Assembly (NCBI RefSeq): GCF_037943105.1
Contig: NZ_CP149803.1
Coordinates: 1,736,001-1,800,000 of the forward strand
DNA length: 64,000 nt
Direction: 5' to 3'
From: Pseudomonas sp. TMP9
Lineage (GTDB): Bacteria; Pseudomonadota; Gammaproteobacteria; Pseudomonadales; Pseudomonadaceae
The notes beneath the pieces were generated by a model that saw only the letters and a list, made by a program, of their open reading frames with translations, ran no database searches and was not told the DNA's origin. A program made the position numbers and the translations under genes. Positions 22,189 to 30,116 of the stretch are shown here, one piece after another (the stretch's first letter is position 1; each line of letters starts with the position of its first letter).

Positions 22189-22278
22189 CGACGGCATTCC
22201 TCATGTTGGTGTGGGTTTTAAACCTGCGGGCGCCACCCTAGCAGCGATTCACGGCCAACAGCGTTTGGCCATGCATAA

Positions 22279-22294
22279 AGTGAAACCTTTCACT
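22279..22294. promoter_or_regulatory. perfect 16-bp palindrome, candidate operator upstream of lipase
   Basis: AGTGAAACCTTTCACT: 7-bp arms with a 2-bp centre, in the spacer between the tlpA-like gene and the lipase, 103 nt before the lipase ATG. The symmetry suggests a dimeric regulator site; the regulator is not known. A second inverted pair, GGCCAA/TTGGCC, lies just upstream at 22253-22270. Confidence 0.45.
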
Positions 22295-22337
22295 CACCCA
22301 TCTGGGCGATAGCTCAGCAGCCAGTGCCTGCCTATTG

Positions 22338-22377
22338 TTGTTAGTACGCCGGACGCAGTTCCCCGGCGTACTAACAA
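22338..22377 (+). promoter_or_regulatory. long leader hairpin just upstream of the lipase ribosome site
   Basis: TTGTTAGTACGCCGG (22338-22352) pairs perfectly over 15 bp with CCGGCGTACTAACAA (22363-22377), 10-nt loop. The AAGGAGG Shine-Dalgarno follows at 22385-22391 and the ATG at 22397. The bases after the hairpin are A-rich, so it is not a + strand terminator. It may stabilise the mRNA or be part of a control site. Confidence 0.6.
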
Positions 22378-22396
22378 TAAAAACAAGGAGGCACCC

Positions 22397-23323
22397 ATGC
22401 GTCGCGTTATCACCACTGCTTTAGCGGCTGTTGCCCTGGTCGGTGCAGTTCAGGCACAGGCCAATTACACCAAGACTAAATACCCGATCGTGCTGGTGCA
22501 TGGCGTGACTGGCTTTGACACCATCGGCGGTCTGATCAACTATTTTCACACCATCCCTTGGAACCTTGAGCGTGACGGCGCCAAGGTCTTTGTCGCCAGC
22601 GTCTCGGCCCTCAATGACAGCGAACAACGCGGCGCCGCGCTGGCCCAGCAGATTGTGCCGTGGGCCAGTGCCAATGGCGGCAAGGTTAATTTGATCGGCC
22701 ATAGCCAAGGCTCGCCGACCTCACGAGTGGCCGCGTCTTTGCGTCCTGATTTGGTGGCGTCGGTGACATCGGTCAATGGCGTCAATAAAGGTTCCAAAGT
22801 CGCCGATGTGCTGCGCGGGGTGATCCCACCCAACAGTGCCATTGAAGGCGGGGCCAACGGTTTAGCCAATGCTATTGGCGGGGTGATTAACCTGCTGTCC
22901 GGCAGCAACAACCCACAAAATGGCTTGGCCGCGCTGAGAACCCTGACCACCGCAGGCACTGCTGCACTCAATAATCGTCACCCATGGGGCGTGAACACCA
23001 GCAGTTACTGCGCTAAATCCACTGAAGTGCACAACGTGCGCGGGCACACTATTCGTTACTTCTCGTGGACTGGTAATAGCGCTTACACAAACGTGTTCGA
23101 TGCGGTTGATCCGTTCTTAGCGATCACCGGATTGGCCTTTGGCAGCGAAAAGAACGACGGCTTGGTTGGCGTCTGTTCGACGTACCTCGGGCAGGTGATC
23201 GGTGATAGCTACAACATGAACCACGTGGATGCGATCAATCATCTTTTCGGCGTGCGCGGCTGGACCGAGCCGGTTTCGCTGTATCGCCAGCATGCCAACC
23301 GCCTGAAAAATAAAGGCGTCTGA
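22397..23323 (+). CDS. lipA: secreted triacylglycerol lipase, Pseudomonas family I
   Basis: Extracellular lipase that hydrolyses triglycerides, exported by Sec and then by type II secretion after folding by the foldase. 308 aa with a signal peptide (about residues 1-22). The oxyanion strand is YPIVLVHGVTGFD. The nucleophile is Ser103 in GHSQG; the other triad members are Asp254 (KNDGLVG) and His276 (NMNHVDAINH). Two cysteines, in SYCAKS and VGVCSTY, match the single structural disulfide of family I.1. A strong AAGGAGG ribosome site precedes the ATG. The foldase gene follows 48 nt later, after a small GGGCTG/CAGCCC hairpin. The disulfide would depend on the Dsb system. Confidence 0.95.
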   Translation: MRRVITTALAAVALVGAVQAQANYTKTKYPIVLVHGVTGFDTIGGLINYFHTIPWNLERDGAKVFVASVSALNDSEQRGAALAQQIVPWASANGGKVNLIGHSQGSPTSRVAASLRPDLVASVTSVNGVNKGSKVADVLRGVIPPNSAIEGGANGLANAIGGVINLLSGSNNPQNGLAALRTLTTAGTAALNNRHPWGVNTSSYCAKSTEVHNVRGHTIRYFSWTGNSAYTNVFDAVDPFLAITGLAFGSEKNDGLVGVCSTYLGQVIGDSYNMNHVDAINHLFGVRGWTEPVSLYRQHANRLKNKGV

Positions 23324-23371
23324 CCGTCAAACCGGTGGGCTGTACCCTGCAGCCCGCATTCGGGAGGCCAC

Positions 23372-24448
23372 ATGGCCCTGTCGTTACGTTCAACTGTTGC
23401 AGGCGTGCTAGTGGCCGGCAGCGTTGTCGGCCTTACGCTTTATTGGCAATGGCCTGCTGCTGTAGCCGAAGCGCCCGGCGTTGCGTCGGTCGTTAATACG
23501 CCTCGGGGCATCGCCGCCGCTGCGCCGCTGCACGCCACAAAACCAAGTTCGTCTGTTGCCGTCATTGCCCCACCAGCGAGCCTGCCGGGCTTGCAGGGTA
23601 CTGAGGTGGATGGTGAACTTATGGCGGACAGTGCCGGTAATCTAAAGCTCAGCTTGGCACTTCGTGATTATCTGGATTACTTCCTCAGCGCTGCCGATCA
23701 GACGGGGCTAGAAACAGTTGTAGACACCATGCTCGCTGATGCTCGCGAACGTTTACCGGAGCCTGCTTTAGGCCAGTTTATTGGCCTGCTTGGTGACTAC
23801 ATGGATTACAAGCGCGCGAGCCTGGCATTGCTGCAGCAACCCCTAAGCAGTGCTCAGCAAAGCACCTCGGATGGTCAGCTGGTCGCCTTGCAACAGGCCT
23901 TCGAGCAGCTGGCGCTGTTACGCCGAGTGCATTTTTCCAGCGCAGCGGCTGAAGCGTTGTTTGGGGCCGAAGAAGCGTACGGCCGTTACACTCTTGATAA
24001 CTTGGCGTTGATGGCCCGTAGTGATCTCAGCGAGCAAGGTAAAGCGCACGCTCAGGAACGCTTGCGCAGCCAACTACCAGAAGCCATGCGCGCCAGTGAA
24101 GAGCGCCAAGCGCAGGCTCAGGCCATGCAAATACAAAGTGAGAAGCTCTGGCAGGAGGGCGCGAGCGAACAGCAGGTGCGTCAACTCCTTGCATTGACCT
24201 ATGATCCGCCAACAATCGAGCGCTTGCTGAGCGAGCAGCGCAACGAGCGCGCCTGGCAACAACGCTATGCCGCTTATCAGCAGGAGCATGCGGGCTTGCA
24301 AGGCAGCGGCCTCAGCGCTGCGGATCAGCAGCGCGAGCAACAGCGTCTACGCCAACGTTTATTCAGCGCTGAAGATCAGCACCGGGTGGAAACCTATGAC
24401 GCCATTGCCGCCAAACAACAGGACCCACCTACGCCTCAATTGCAATGA
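23372..24448 (+). CDS. lifO: lipase-specific foldase (Lif, lipase chaperone)
   Basis: Membrane-anchored steric chaperone needed to fold the upstream lipase in the periplasm. 358 aa: N-terminal signal anchor (about residues 7-25), an Ala/Pro-rich variable linker to about residue 70, then two mini-domains joined by a long helical, glutamine-rich arm that embraces the lipase. The family signature R-x-x-F-D-Y-(F/C)-L-(S/T)-A appears at residues 98-107 as RDYLDYFLSA, with Leu replacing the usual Phe. The gene order lipase-foldase is diagnostic. The ribosome site GGGAGG lies just upstream of the ATG. Confidence 0.93.
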   Translation: MALSLRSTVAGVLVAGSVVGLTLYWQWPAAVAEAPGVASVVNTPRGIAAAAPLHATKPSSSVAVIAPPASLPGLQGTEVDGELMADSAGNLKLSLALRDYLDYFLSAADQTGLETVVDTMLADARERLPEPALGQFIGLLGDYMDYKRASLALLQQPLSSAQQSTSDGQLVALQQAFEQLALLRRVHFSSAAAEALFGAEEAYGRYTLDNLALMARSDLSEQGKAHAQERLRSQLPEAMRASEERQAQAQAMQIQSEKLWQEGASEQQVRQLLALTYDPPTIERLLSEQRNERAWQQRYAAYQQEHAGLQGSGLSAADQQREQQRLRQRLFSAEDQHRVETYDAIAAKQQDPPTPQLQ

Positions 24449-24460
24449 CGAAGGCCTGCT

Positions 24461-26206
24461 ATGACCCTCGAGCAGCAGGAGTCTGTGCTGCTTACCCAGC
24501 AGCGCCGTGGCTACCACAGGCTGCGTTTTAGCGACGTTCTGGAAAATGAATTTGTCGAGCATCGGGTGCAGCGAATTCGGCGGCGCTTATTGCTCATTAT
24601 TAGCGCAGCGGTGATTTTTCAGCTGGTCTACACCGCCCTTGATTTATTACTGCTAACCCCATCAATCGGTCTCAGCCTGTTGCCTGTGCGTGCAGTGGGC
24701 ATTGCTGGCGCGCTCTGGGCATTCTTCTATTGCCGCCGGCCACAAAGCCCGGCGCGGCGTGCATTGTTAGCCTATGTAGCGGCTTATGGGCTCAACGGTG
24801 CCTGCGTTGCGGTGATTATCAACCTGAGTTGGAGTCAAGGGCTGGTCATGCCCTATGACGGGCTGTTTCTGGTGCTGCTGTTTGGCTATGTGCTGCTAGG
24901 CGTCTCATTTCGCGCGGTGAGCACGGCTTCTTGGGGTGTCTGTGGATTATTCCTGTTGCTGGGCTTTTTAAGCACGGGCGGCAGCGCAACGCTGGGTTAT
25001 CAGGGGATGTTTTTGTTTTGCGCCAACGTAATCGGCAGTGCCGGTGCGTATTTACAAGAGCATGGCCAACGAGGCGCCTGGCTTAACCTGCGTCTGCTCG
25101 ACCTCGCCCGCCAACGCGCCGAGGCTGACGATGGGCGCAAGCTGCGTTTATTAGCCGCGGCCAGCCATGACCTGCGCCAGCCGTTGAATGCCATGGGGCT
25201 TTATGCCCAGCACCTGCTGGAGCAAAACCAAGACCCCGGCGTGCACCGCATCAGCAGCCGCTTGGCGGTTGCCGTGGAGCAACTCAGTCGGCTGTTGCAG
25301 TCACTGTTCGATTACACCCGCCTGACCTTACCCGGCGGTGTGCAGGCCAAGCTTGAAGTGTTCGCTTTGCGCCCTTTGCTGACACGCCTCACCGATGAAA
25401 CCCGCAGCGAAGCCTGCGCCGCGGCTACTGAGTTGCAGCTGCAATGCCCTGATATTTGGGTGCGCAGCGACCCACTTTTGCTTGAGCGAGTGTTACGCAA
25501 CCTGCTCAGCAATGCCCTGCGCCACGCTCAGGCGCGGAATGTCTGGCTGCATGCCCGGGTGGAGCAGGGCGTGGTGCAGTTGGAGGTCGGTGATGATGGT
25601 CAGGGCTTGAGCGAAGAACAACAGGGCCAAGTCTTTGAAGAGTTTCGCCAGTTGGCCAATCCCGGACGCAATGCCGAGCGTGGCCTAGGTTTGGGCTTGG
25701 CCATCGTCCAGCAGTTGGCGCAGTTACTCGATCACCCGCTGCAGTTGCAGTCGAGCCTAGGCGCCGGCTCACGGTTTATTCTGCAACTGCCGCAGGCTGA
25801 TGCTGGGCAATGGCAACCGCCCGCCCCAGCGGCAAACGCGTTGACTGGGCGCATCCTGTTATTGGAAGACGACCCCGCAGGACGTGAGGCCCTGAGCGGT
25901 TTGTTGCAGCGTTGGGGCTGTGAAGTCTGGGCCTGTGCTGACCCTGCGCAAGCACTGCAATGCATGGCCCACGCCCAGCCGCAGGTATTGATCAGCGATT
26001 ATCGATTGGCCGCCACCGAGGATGGCTTACGCGCCATCGAGCGCTTGCGTGAAGAGGCCGGCCTGATGCTGCCAGCCCTACTGATTACAGCTGATATCGG
26101 CGCAGACCTGCAGGAGCGCTGCACCCGCGCGCACGTCACCTTGCTCGGCAAGCCGCTATTGCCGGCACGCTTGCGTCAGGCGCTGGCGGTACTTTTACCT
26201 GATTGA
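24461..26206 (+). CDS. hybrid sensor histidine kinase with C-terminal receiver domain
   Basis: 581-aa two-component sensor. Residues 40-200 form about five to six transmembrane helices with short loops, so the stimulus may be sensed in or near the membrane. The phospho-accepting His236 is in AASHDLRQPLNAMGLY, the H-box form common in kinases paired with NarL-type regulators. The ATPase domain has NLLSNALRHA, DDGQGLS and RGLGLGLAI. A receiver domain follows (LLLEDDPAGRE) with Asp513 in ISDYRLA and the conserved Lys in LLGKPL. It starts 12 nt after the foldase stop, so it is probably co-transcribed with the lipase genes. Ligand unknown. Confidence 0.9.
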   Translation: MTLEQQESVLLTQQRRGYHRLRFSDVLENEFVEHRVQRIRRRLLLIISAAVIFQLVYTALDLLLLTPSIGLSLLPVRAVGIAGALWAFFYCRRPQSPARRALLAYVAAYGLNGACVAVIINLSWSQGLVMPYDGLFLVLLFGYVLLGVSFRAVSTASWGVCGLFLLLGFLSTGGSATLGYQGMFLFCANVIGSAGAYLQEHGQRGAWLNLRLLDLARQRAEADDGRKLRLLAAASHDLRQPLNAMGLYAQHLLEQNQDPGVHRISSRLAVAVEQLSRLLQSLFDYTRLTLPGGVQAKLEVFALRPLLTRLTDETRSEACAAATELQLQCPDIWVRSDPLLLERVLRNLLSNALRHAQARNVWLHARVEQGVVQLEVGDDGQGLSEEQQGQVFEEFRQLANPGRNAERGLGLGLAIVQQLAQLLDHPLQLQSSLGAGSRFILQLPQADAGQWQPPAPAANALTGRILLLEDDPAGREALSGLLQRWGCEVWACADPAQALQCMAHAQPQVLISDYRLAATEDGLRAIERLREEAGLMLPALLITADIGADLQERCTRAHVTLLGKPLLPARLRQALAVLLPD

Positions 26207-26222
26207 AAGTGCGCCTAGCCGC

Positions 26223-26840
26223 CTACAGCCAACCCCGTTGCCGCGCGGCACTGACACAGGCGGTGCGGGTGTGCACGGCGAACTCTTGAAACAGTGATTT
26301 CAAATGGGTCTTCACCGTGTCCTCGGAAACCCCCAGTTGCCGGCTGATGGATTTGTTCGGCAAACCATCGGCCAGCAGCCGGAGGATTTCTAGTTGGCGT
26401 GGCGTCAGTTGGGTTTTGTCACCCTGCTGCGGTGTGGGCAGGGTTTCGCCCAGCAGAACGCGGGTCACGGCTTGGCGCAGTTCATCACTGTTGGCACTTT
26501 TCGAGATAAAGCCCAGTGCGCCGGCGGCCAGGGCAGCCTGAGCATCAAGGTTAGAATCGCTGGCGCTGAGGATCGCTACCGGTGTCATGCGGCCCTGCTG
26601 TTGCCAGCGTTGCAGCAACGCTAGGCCTGGCATATCGGGCAAGCGTAGGTCGAGCAAGATCAAGTCAAAGCTGGCGTGCTGCAGGCAGATTTCGGCGTCA
26701 GCGGCTGATTCGGCCGTGCGAATCTGCAGGTCTTTACAGAGCGGGGCGAGGGCCAGGCTAAGGCCATCGAGAAAAATCCGGTGGTCGTCCACCAACAGCA
26801 GGCTGAGCTGTTCGGGCAAGGTGGTGCAAAGTACAGACAT
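26223..26840 (-). CDS. NarL/LuxR-family response regulator
   Basis: 205-aa DNA-binding regulator. The receiver domain has acidic pair Asp18-Asp19 in LLVDDHRIF and the phosphorylatable Asp64 in LILLDLRLPDMPG. The C-terminal LuxR-type helix-turn-helix is in LTPRQLEILRLLADGLPNKS and SISRQLGVSEDTVKTHLKSL. It is convergent with the hybrid kinase, 16 nt apart, and is its likely partner. The frame stays open to 26969, but that extension runs through the dispersed repeat copy B, so translation more likely starts at 26840 (MSVLCTTL) or 26861 (MPPETAL). Targets are unknown; the neighbouring lipase genes are the obvious candidates. Confidence 0.9.
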   Translation of the reverse strand: MSVLCTTLPEQLSLLLVDDHRIFLDGLSLALAPLCKDLQIRTAESAADAEICLQHASFDLILLDLRLPDMPGLALLQRWQQQGRMTPVAILSASDSNLDAQAALAAGALGFISKSANSDELRQAVTRVLLGETLPTPQQGDKTQLTPRQLEILRLLADGLPNKSISRQLGVSEDTVKTHLKSLFQEFAVHTRTACVSAARQRGWL

Positions 26841-26865
26841 AAGCGCTGTCTCAGGCGGCATGGTT

Positions 26866-26940
26866 GGCCTGCCATCCTTGGCGGCCACTTGCGGGCGGTC
26901 GCTACGCGACGTTAAAAATTGTTCCAGACAATTCTTTATT
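26866..26940. repeat. 75-bp dispersed intergenic repeat, copy B
   Basis: Matches copy A at 8220-8295: GGCCTGCCATCC at the start, GCTACGCGACGTT in the middle and GACAATT near the end. Within this copy AATTGT-tccag-ACAATT forms a small hairpin. It lies directly upstream of the NarL-type regulator gene. Confidence 0.7.
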
Positions 26941-26982
26941 GTTGTTGTAGTCGCGCCAGTGTACCGCAAAGCAGCGCTTGAA

Positions 26983-28233
26983 TTAGAAGCGGTAGGTCAC
27001 CTGGGCACCTAGGCCATGGGCGGTGTTTTTGTAAGTAGAGCGGTAGTCGCTTCGCTCGATATCAGTGTCGTTTTCCATCAGGTAGGAGTAGGCCAGATCG
27101 ATGGTCATGTCCTCATTCGGGCTCCAGGCTGTGCCCAGGCTTAGGGCTTTTCGGTCGCCAGTGGGGATACGGGGTGAGCGGTTGAGGTTATTGGTTGGCG
27201 ATTGATCCACGGCTAAGCCCGCTCGCAGCGTCCACTGACGGTTCAGTTTGTAAGCAGCGCCCACTGCATGGGCCCAGGTGTCATGCCAGTTTTGTGGCTC
27301 AACGATATTACCGATCTTGTTGTTTATCGGTGCCGGTACACCCTTATTCACAGCACGAATCTCTTCTAGACGGCTCCAGCGCGTCCAGGTGCTGCCGGCA
27401 TACAGGGTCCAATCAGCGTTGAGCTCGTGAGTGATGGAGAAATCCACCGACTCTGGAGTTTTTAGCGCCAGGGTTGTATCAAATTTTCTGCCAGAAAAGG
27501 GCCCAAAACCGCTACCTTCAATCTGCGTATCGCCCTTTAAGGTGTAATCAACCATCGAGTGGTAGGTCATGCCAATACGGCTTTGCTCATTGATCTGAAA
27601 CAGAACGCCAAGGTTGAAGCCCAGTGCTGTGTCATTGCCCTTGATCTTCACTTGGCTGTCGTTACTGCCTGGAGTAAGGGCGTTCGGCACAAAGGAAGTC
27701 AGCTCACCATCGATGCGGTTAATGGTTGGGCCAAAACCCACCGACAGCTGTTCATTAACGCGATAACTCAGGGTCGGCTGCAGGGTAATAACCCGCACGT
27801 CGCTGCGGTCGCCGTGGTAGCGGCCCTGGAAGTTACGTTCGTAATCGGTCACCAAGCCAAACGGTACATACAGCCCCAAACCGAAGCTCCAGTTATCGTC
27901 CAACGGTTTGACGTAATAGCCCATTGGCGCGCCGATAAACGGCACCATATCGCCGTCATTGCTGCCGATGGCGGAACCGCTGGCGTTGTCGATATCGGTT
28001 TTTGCGTGAATCAGGGCAATCCCGCCGCTGACTTGTTCACGCTTGAGTAGTGCCATACCTGCCGGATTGCCAAATACGGTGCTGGCATCATCAGCAGAGG
28101 AAGAGCGACCGGCGAAAGCGGTGCCCATGTTGCTGACGCTCTGCTCGTTGATGGCAAAACCACTGGCAACACCATGACTGGCAGCCGTTGCAAGGGCAAG
28201 AAACAGGCTGGTTTTAACGAATTTTGGGGACAC
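26983..28233 (-). CDS. FadL/OmpP1-family outer-membrane fatty acid transporter
   Basis: Outer-membrane beta-barrel that lets long-chain fatty acids or other hydrophobic compounds cross. 416 aa with a signal peptide cleaved after GVASG or just before. The mature start, FAINEQSVSNMGTAFAGRSS, is the family's N-terminal hatch segment with the conserved NPAGMA motif shortly after. The C-terminus ends AQVTYRF, the aromatic terminus of an outer-membrane barrel. The start is GTG at 28233 with AGGA seven bases upstream. Its position beside the lipase locus suggests uptake of fatty acids released by lipolysis, which is inference. Confidence 0.93.
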   Translation of the reverse strand: MSPKFVKTSLFLALATAASHGVASGFAINEQSVSNMGTAFAGRSSSADDASTVFGNPAGMALLKREQVSGGIALIHAKTDIDNASGSAIGSNDGDMVPFIGAPMGYYVKPLDDNWSFGLGLYVPFGLVTDYERNFQGRYHGDRSDVRVITLQPTLSYRVNEQLSVGFGPTINRIDGELTSFVPNALTPGSNDSQVKIKGNDTALGFNLGVLFQINEQSRIGMTYHSMVDYTLKGDTQIEGSGFGPFSGRKFDTTLALKTPESVDFSITHELNADWTLYAGSTWTRWSRLEEIRAVNKGVPAPINNKIGNIVEPQNWHDTWAHAVGAAYKLNRQWTLRAGLAVDQSPTNNLNRSPRIPTGDRKALSLGTAWSPNEDMTIDLAYSYLMENDTDIERSDYRSTYKNTAHGLGAQVTYRF

Positions 28234-28395
28234 GGAATAATCCTAGGTTTAGCGGGGGGGCGGAAACTACCAACTTTTCATGACCCCTGCCAAGCCTTTG
28301 AAGTTCCCGAGATAGAGAGGATTGCTGGGTAAATATGCGGTTATATTGGCTAAACCACAGCTGAATTGTCGGACAAACGTATGACTTGATGGTGT

Positions 28396-29250
28396 TTAGT
28401 CACCTGTGGCGACGGGCCGACTAGGGTCGGTTATCCATTCGCTCCACGAGCCGGCGTAGAGCCGGGCCAAGGGATAGCCGGCCAAGCAAAGGGCGAACAG
28501 ATTGTGGCAGGCGGTTACCCCCGAGCCACAGTAGGCCACCAGCTCGCTAGGCGAGCGCCCATCGAGTTGCGCGCCGAAACGCTGATGCAACTGGGTGGCA
28601 CTTAGAAAGTGTCCATCACTGTCCAGATTGTCCGTGAAGGCCGCGCATTTCGCGCCCGGAATATGCCCGGCAATCGGGTCAAGGGGCTCCACATCACCCC
28701 TAAAACGGGGCAGGCCACGAGCATCTAGCAGCGTCAGTCGGTTGTCGTGCAAACGCTGCTGCAACTGTGCCGCGCTGACCAGTAAGGTGTTATCGGCGCG
28801 ACCGATGAAGGTGCCGAGTGCGGACGAGGGCAGGTCGTGGGTCAATGCACCGCCAGCTTCACGCCACGCCTTGAGGCCTCCATCAAGCAGGTATACACCG
28901 TCGCGTTTACCCAGCCAGGCCAGCAGCCACCAGGCGCGGGCAACAAATGCGCCAGGGCCGTCGTCATACAGCACCACGTCGCTGTGTGCATTCAGGCCCC
29001 ATTCACGCAGGTGGTGCATCAACTGTGCGGGGGCGGGTAGCGGGTGGCGGCCGGTGATGCCGGGTTGGATGGGGCCGGACAGGTTGCGTTCCAGGTCTGC
29101 AAACTGCGCGCCGGGGATATGCCCTTCGCTGAAGCTGCGCTGGCCGTAGGCCAGATCTTCCAAGGCAAAGCGGCAATCGAGAATTAGCAGGTCGGGCTCA
29201 GCAAGGCGCTGTTGCAGTTGGGCGGCGCTGATCAATTGGGCGAGAGGCAT
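28396..29250 (-). CDS. sseA: 3-mercaptopyruvate/thiosulfate sulfurtransferase (double rhodanese)
   Basis: Transfers sulfur from 3-mercaptopyruvate or thiosulfate to an acceptor via a cysteine persulfide. It has two rhodanese domains: the inactive N-terminal half (about 1-140, with LDCRFALED and GHIPGAQFADLERNL) and the catalytic C-terminal half. The active loop CGSGVTA, with Cys about 44 residues from the C-terminus, is the form characteristic of mercaptopyruvate sulfurtransferases. Two ATGs, at 29259 and 29250, are possible; AGGA is eight bases from the second, which I use (284 aa). Cytoplasmic. Divergent from the spermidine-synthase-like gene. Confidence 0.92.
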   Translation of the reverse strand: MPLAQLISAAQLQQRLAEPDLLILDCRFALEDLAYGQRSFSEGHIPGAQFADLERNLSGPIQPGITGRHPLPAPAQLMHHLREWGLNAHSDVVLYDDGPGAFVARAWWLLAWLGKRDGVYLLDGGLKAWREAGGALTHDLPSSALGTFIGRADNTLLVSAAQLQQRLHDNRLTLLDARGLPRFRGDVEPLDPIAGHIPGAKCAAFTDNLDSDGHFLSATQLHQRFGAQLDGRSPSELVAYCGSGVTACHNLFALCLAGYPLARLYAGSWSEWITDPSRPVATGD

Positions 29251-29393
29251 GCCAGTCATCCTGTGGGCAAAAGGGCTGCACGCATCATAACCATGGCCTG
29301 TGCAGAAGAATTTCTATGAATAGACGCTGCATCGTGACCTTTTTATGTGCATGCTGCCTGCCCGTTTTGCTTTGACCGAGGTTGCCACGGCAC

Positions 29394-30071
29394 ATGAAGC
29401 GTTTTGTCTTGCTCGATACCGCCCCGATTCCCGATGGTTCTGGCGCGCTGTGCTTATTTGAGTATGGCGAGGATTTTGTCATCAAGATCGCTGGCGGTGA
29501 TGGTGGCCAGCTGATGAACACCCGCATGCATGGCTCCGAAGATGCGCTGGCAGCCATTCCTTGCAAGAAAGTCGCGGGCCGTCCGGATTCGCGGGTGCTG
29601 ATCGGCGGCCTCGGTATGGGCTTTACCTTGGCAGCAGCGTTACAGAATTTAGGCAAAACGGCTGAAGTGGAAGTGGCCGAGTTAGTACCGGGCGTGGTGG
29701 AGTGGAACCGCGGTCCGCTTGGTGCTAAAGCGGGCTATCCGCTCCTCGATCCGCGCACACGGGTGATTCAGGATGATGTCGCCAATTGCCTGAAAAGTGC
29801 CGATCAACGTTATGACGCAATCATGCTAGATGTCGATAACGGCCCCGAGGGCCTCACGCAAAAGCGCAATGGCTGGCTTTATTCTGCTCAGGGCCTGCAG
29901 CGGTGCTTTCAAGCGCTTCGCCCCAAGGGAATATTAGCGGTGTGGTCGGCCAGCGCTGATCGAGTGTTCAGCGAAAAAGTGCGCAAGGCGGGCTTTAAGG
30001 TGGAAGAAGTGCAGGTCTATGCCCACGGCAATAAGGGCACTCGGCACACCATCTGGATCGCCAGTAAGTAG
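29394..30071 (+). CDS. spermidine synthase-like SAM-binding protein
   Basis: 225-aa protein with a Rossmann methyltransferase/spermidine-synthase fold. The nucleotide-binding loop is VLIGGLGMGFTLAA (about residues 65-78). The acidic residue after strand 2 is in EVAELVPGVVEWNRG, and the strand-4 motif is IMLDVDNGPEG. Polyamine-synthase residues for putrescine binding are not obvious, and the protein is shorter than true SpeE, so activity as a polyamine synthase is doubtful. ATG at 29394 (MKRFVLLDTAP); an upstream TTG at 29382 is unlikely. Single gene. Substrate unknown. Confidence 0.8.
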   Translation: MKRFVLLDTAPIPDGSGALCLFEYGEDFVIKIAGGDGGQLMNTRMHGSEDALAAIPCKKVAGRPDSRVLIGGLGMGFTLAAALQNLGKTAEVEVAELVPGVVEWNRGPLGAKAGYPLLDPRTRVIQDDVANCLKSADQRYDAIMLDVDNGPEGLTQKRNGWLYSAQGLQRCFQALRPKGILAVWSASADRVFSEKVRKAGFKVEEVQVYAHGNKGTRHTIWIASK

Positions 30072-30116
30072 CCATACCCACTAAGCGCTGGGCGAACGCT
30101 TCGTGGGGCTGTGTGC

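Noticed and set aside
26841..26969. N-terminal extension of the NarL-type regulator
   Set aside because: The extension is encoded by the dispersed repeat, which is found elsewhere in non-coding DNA.
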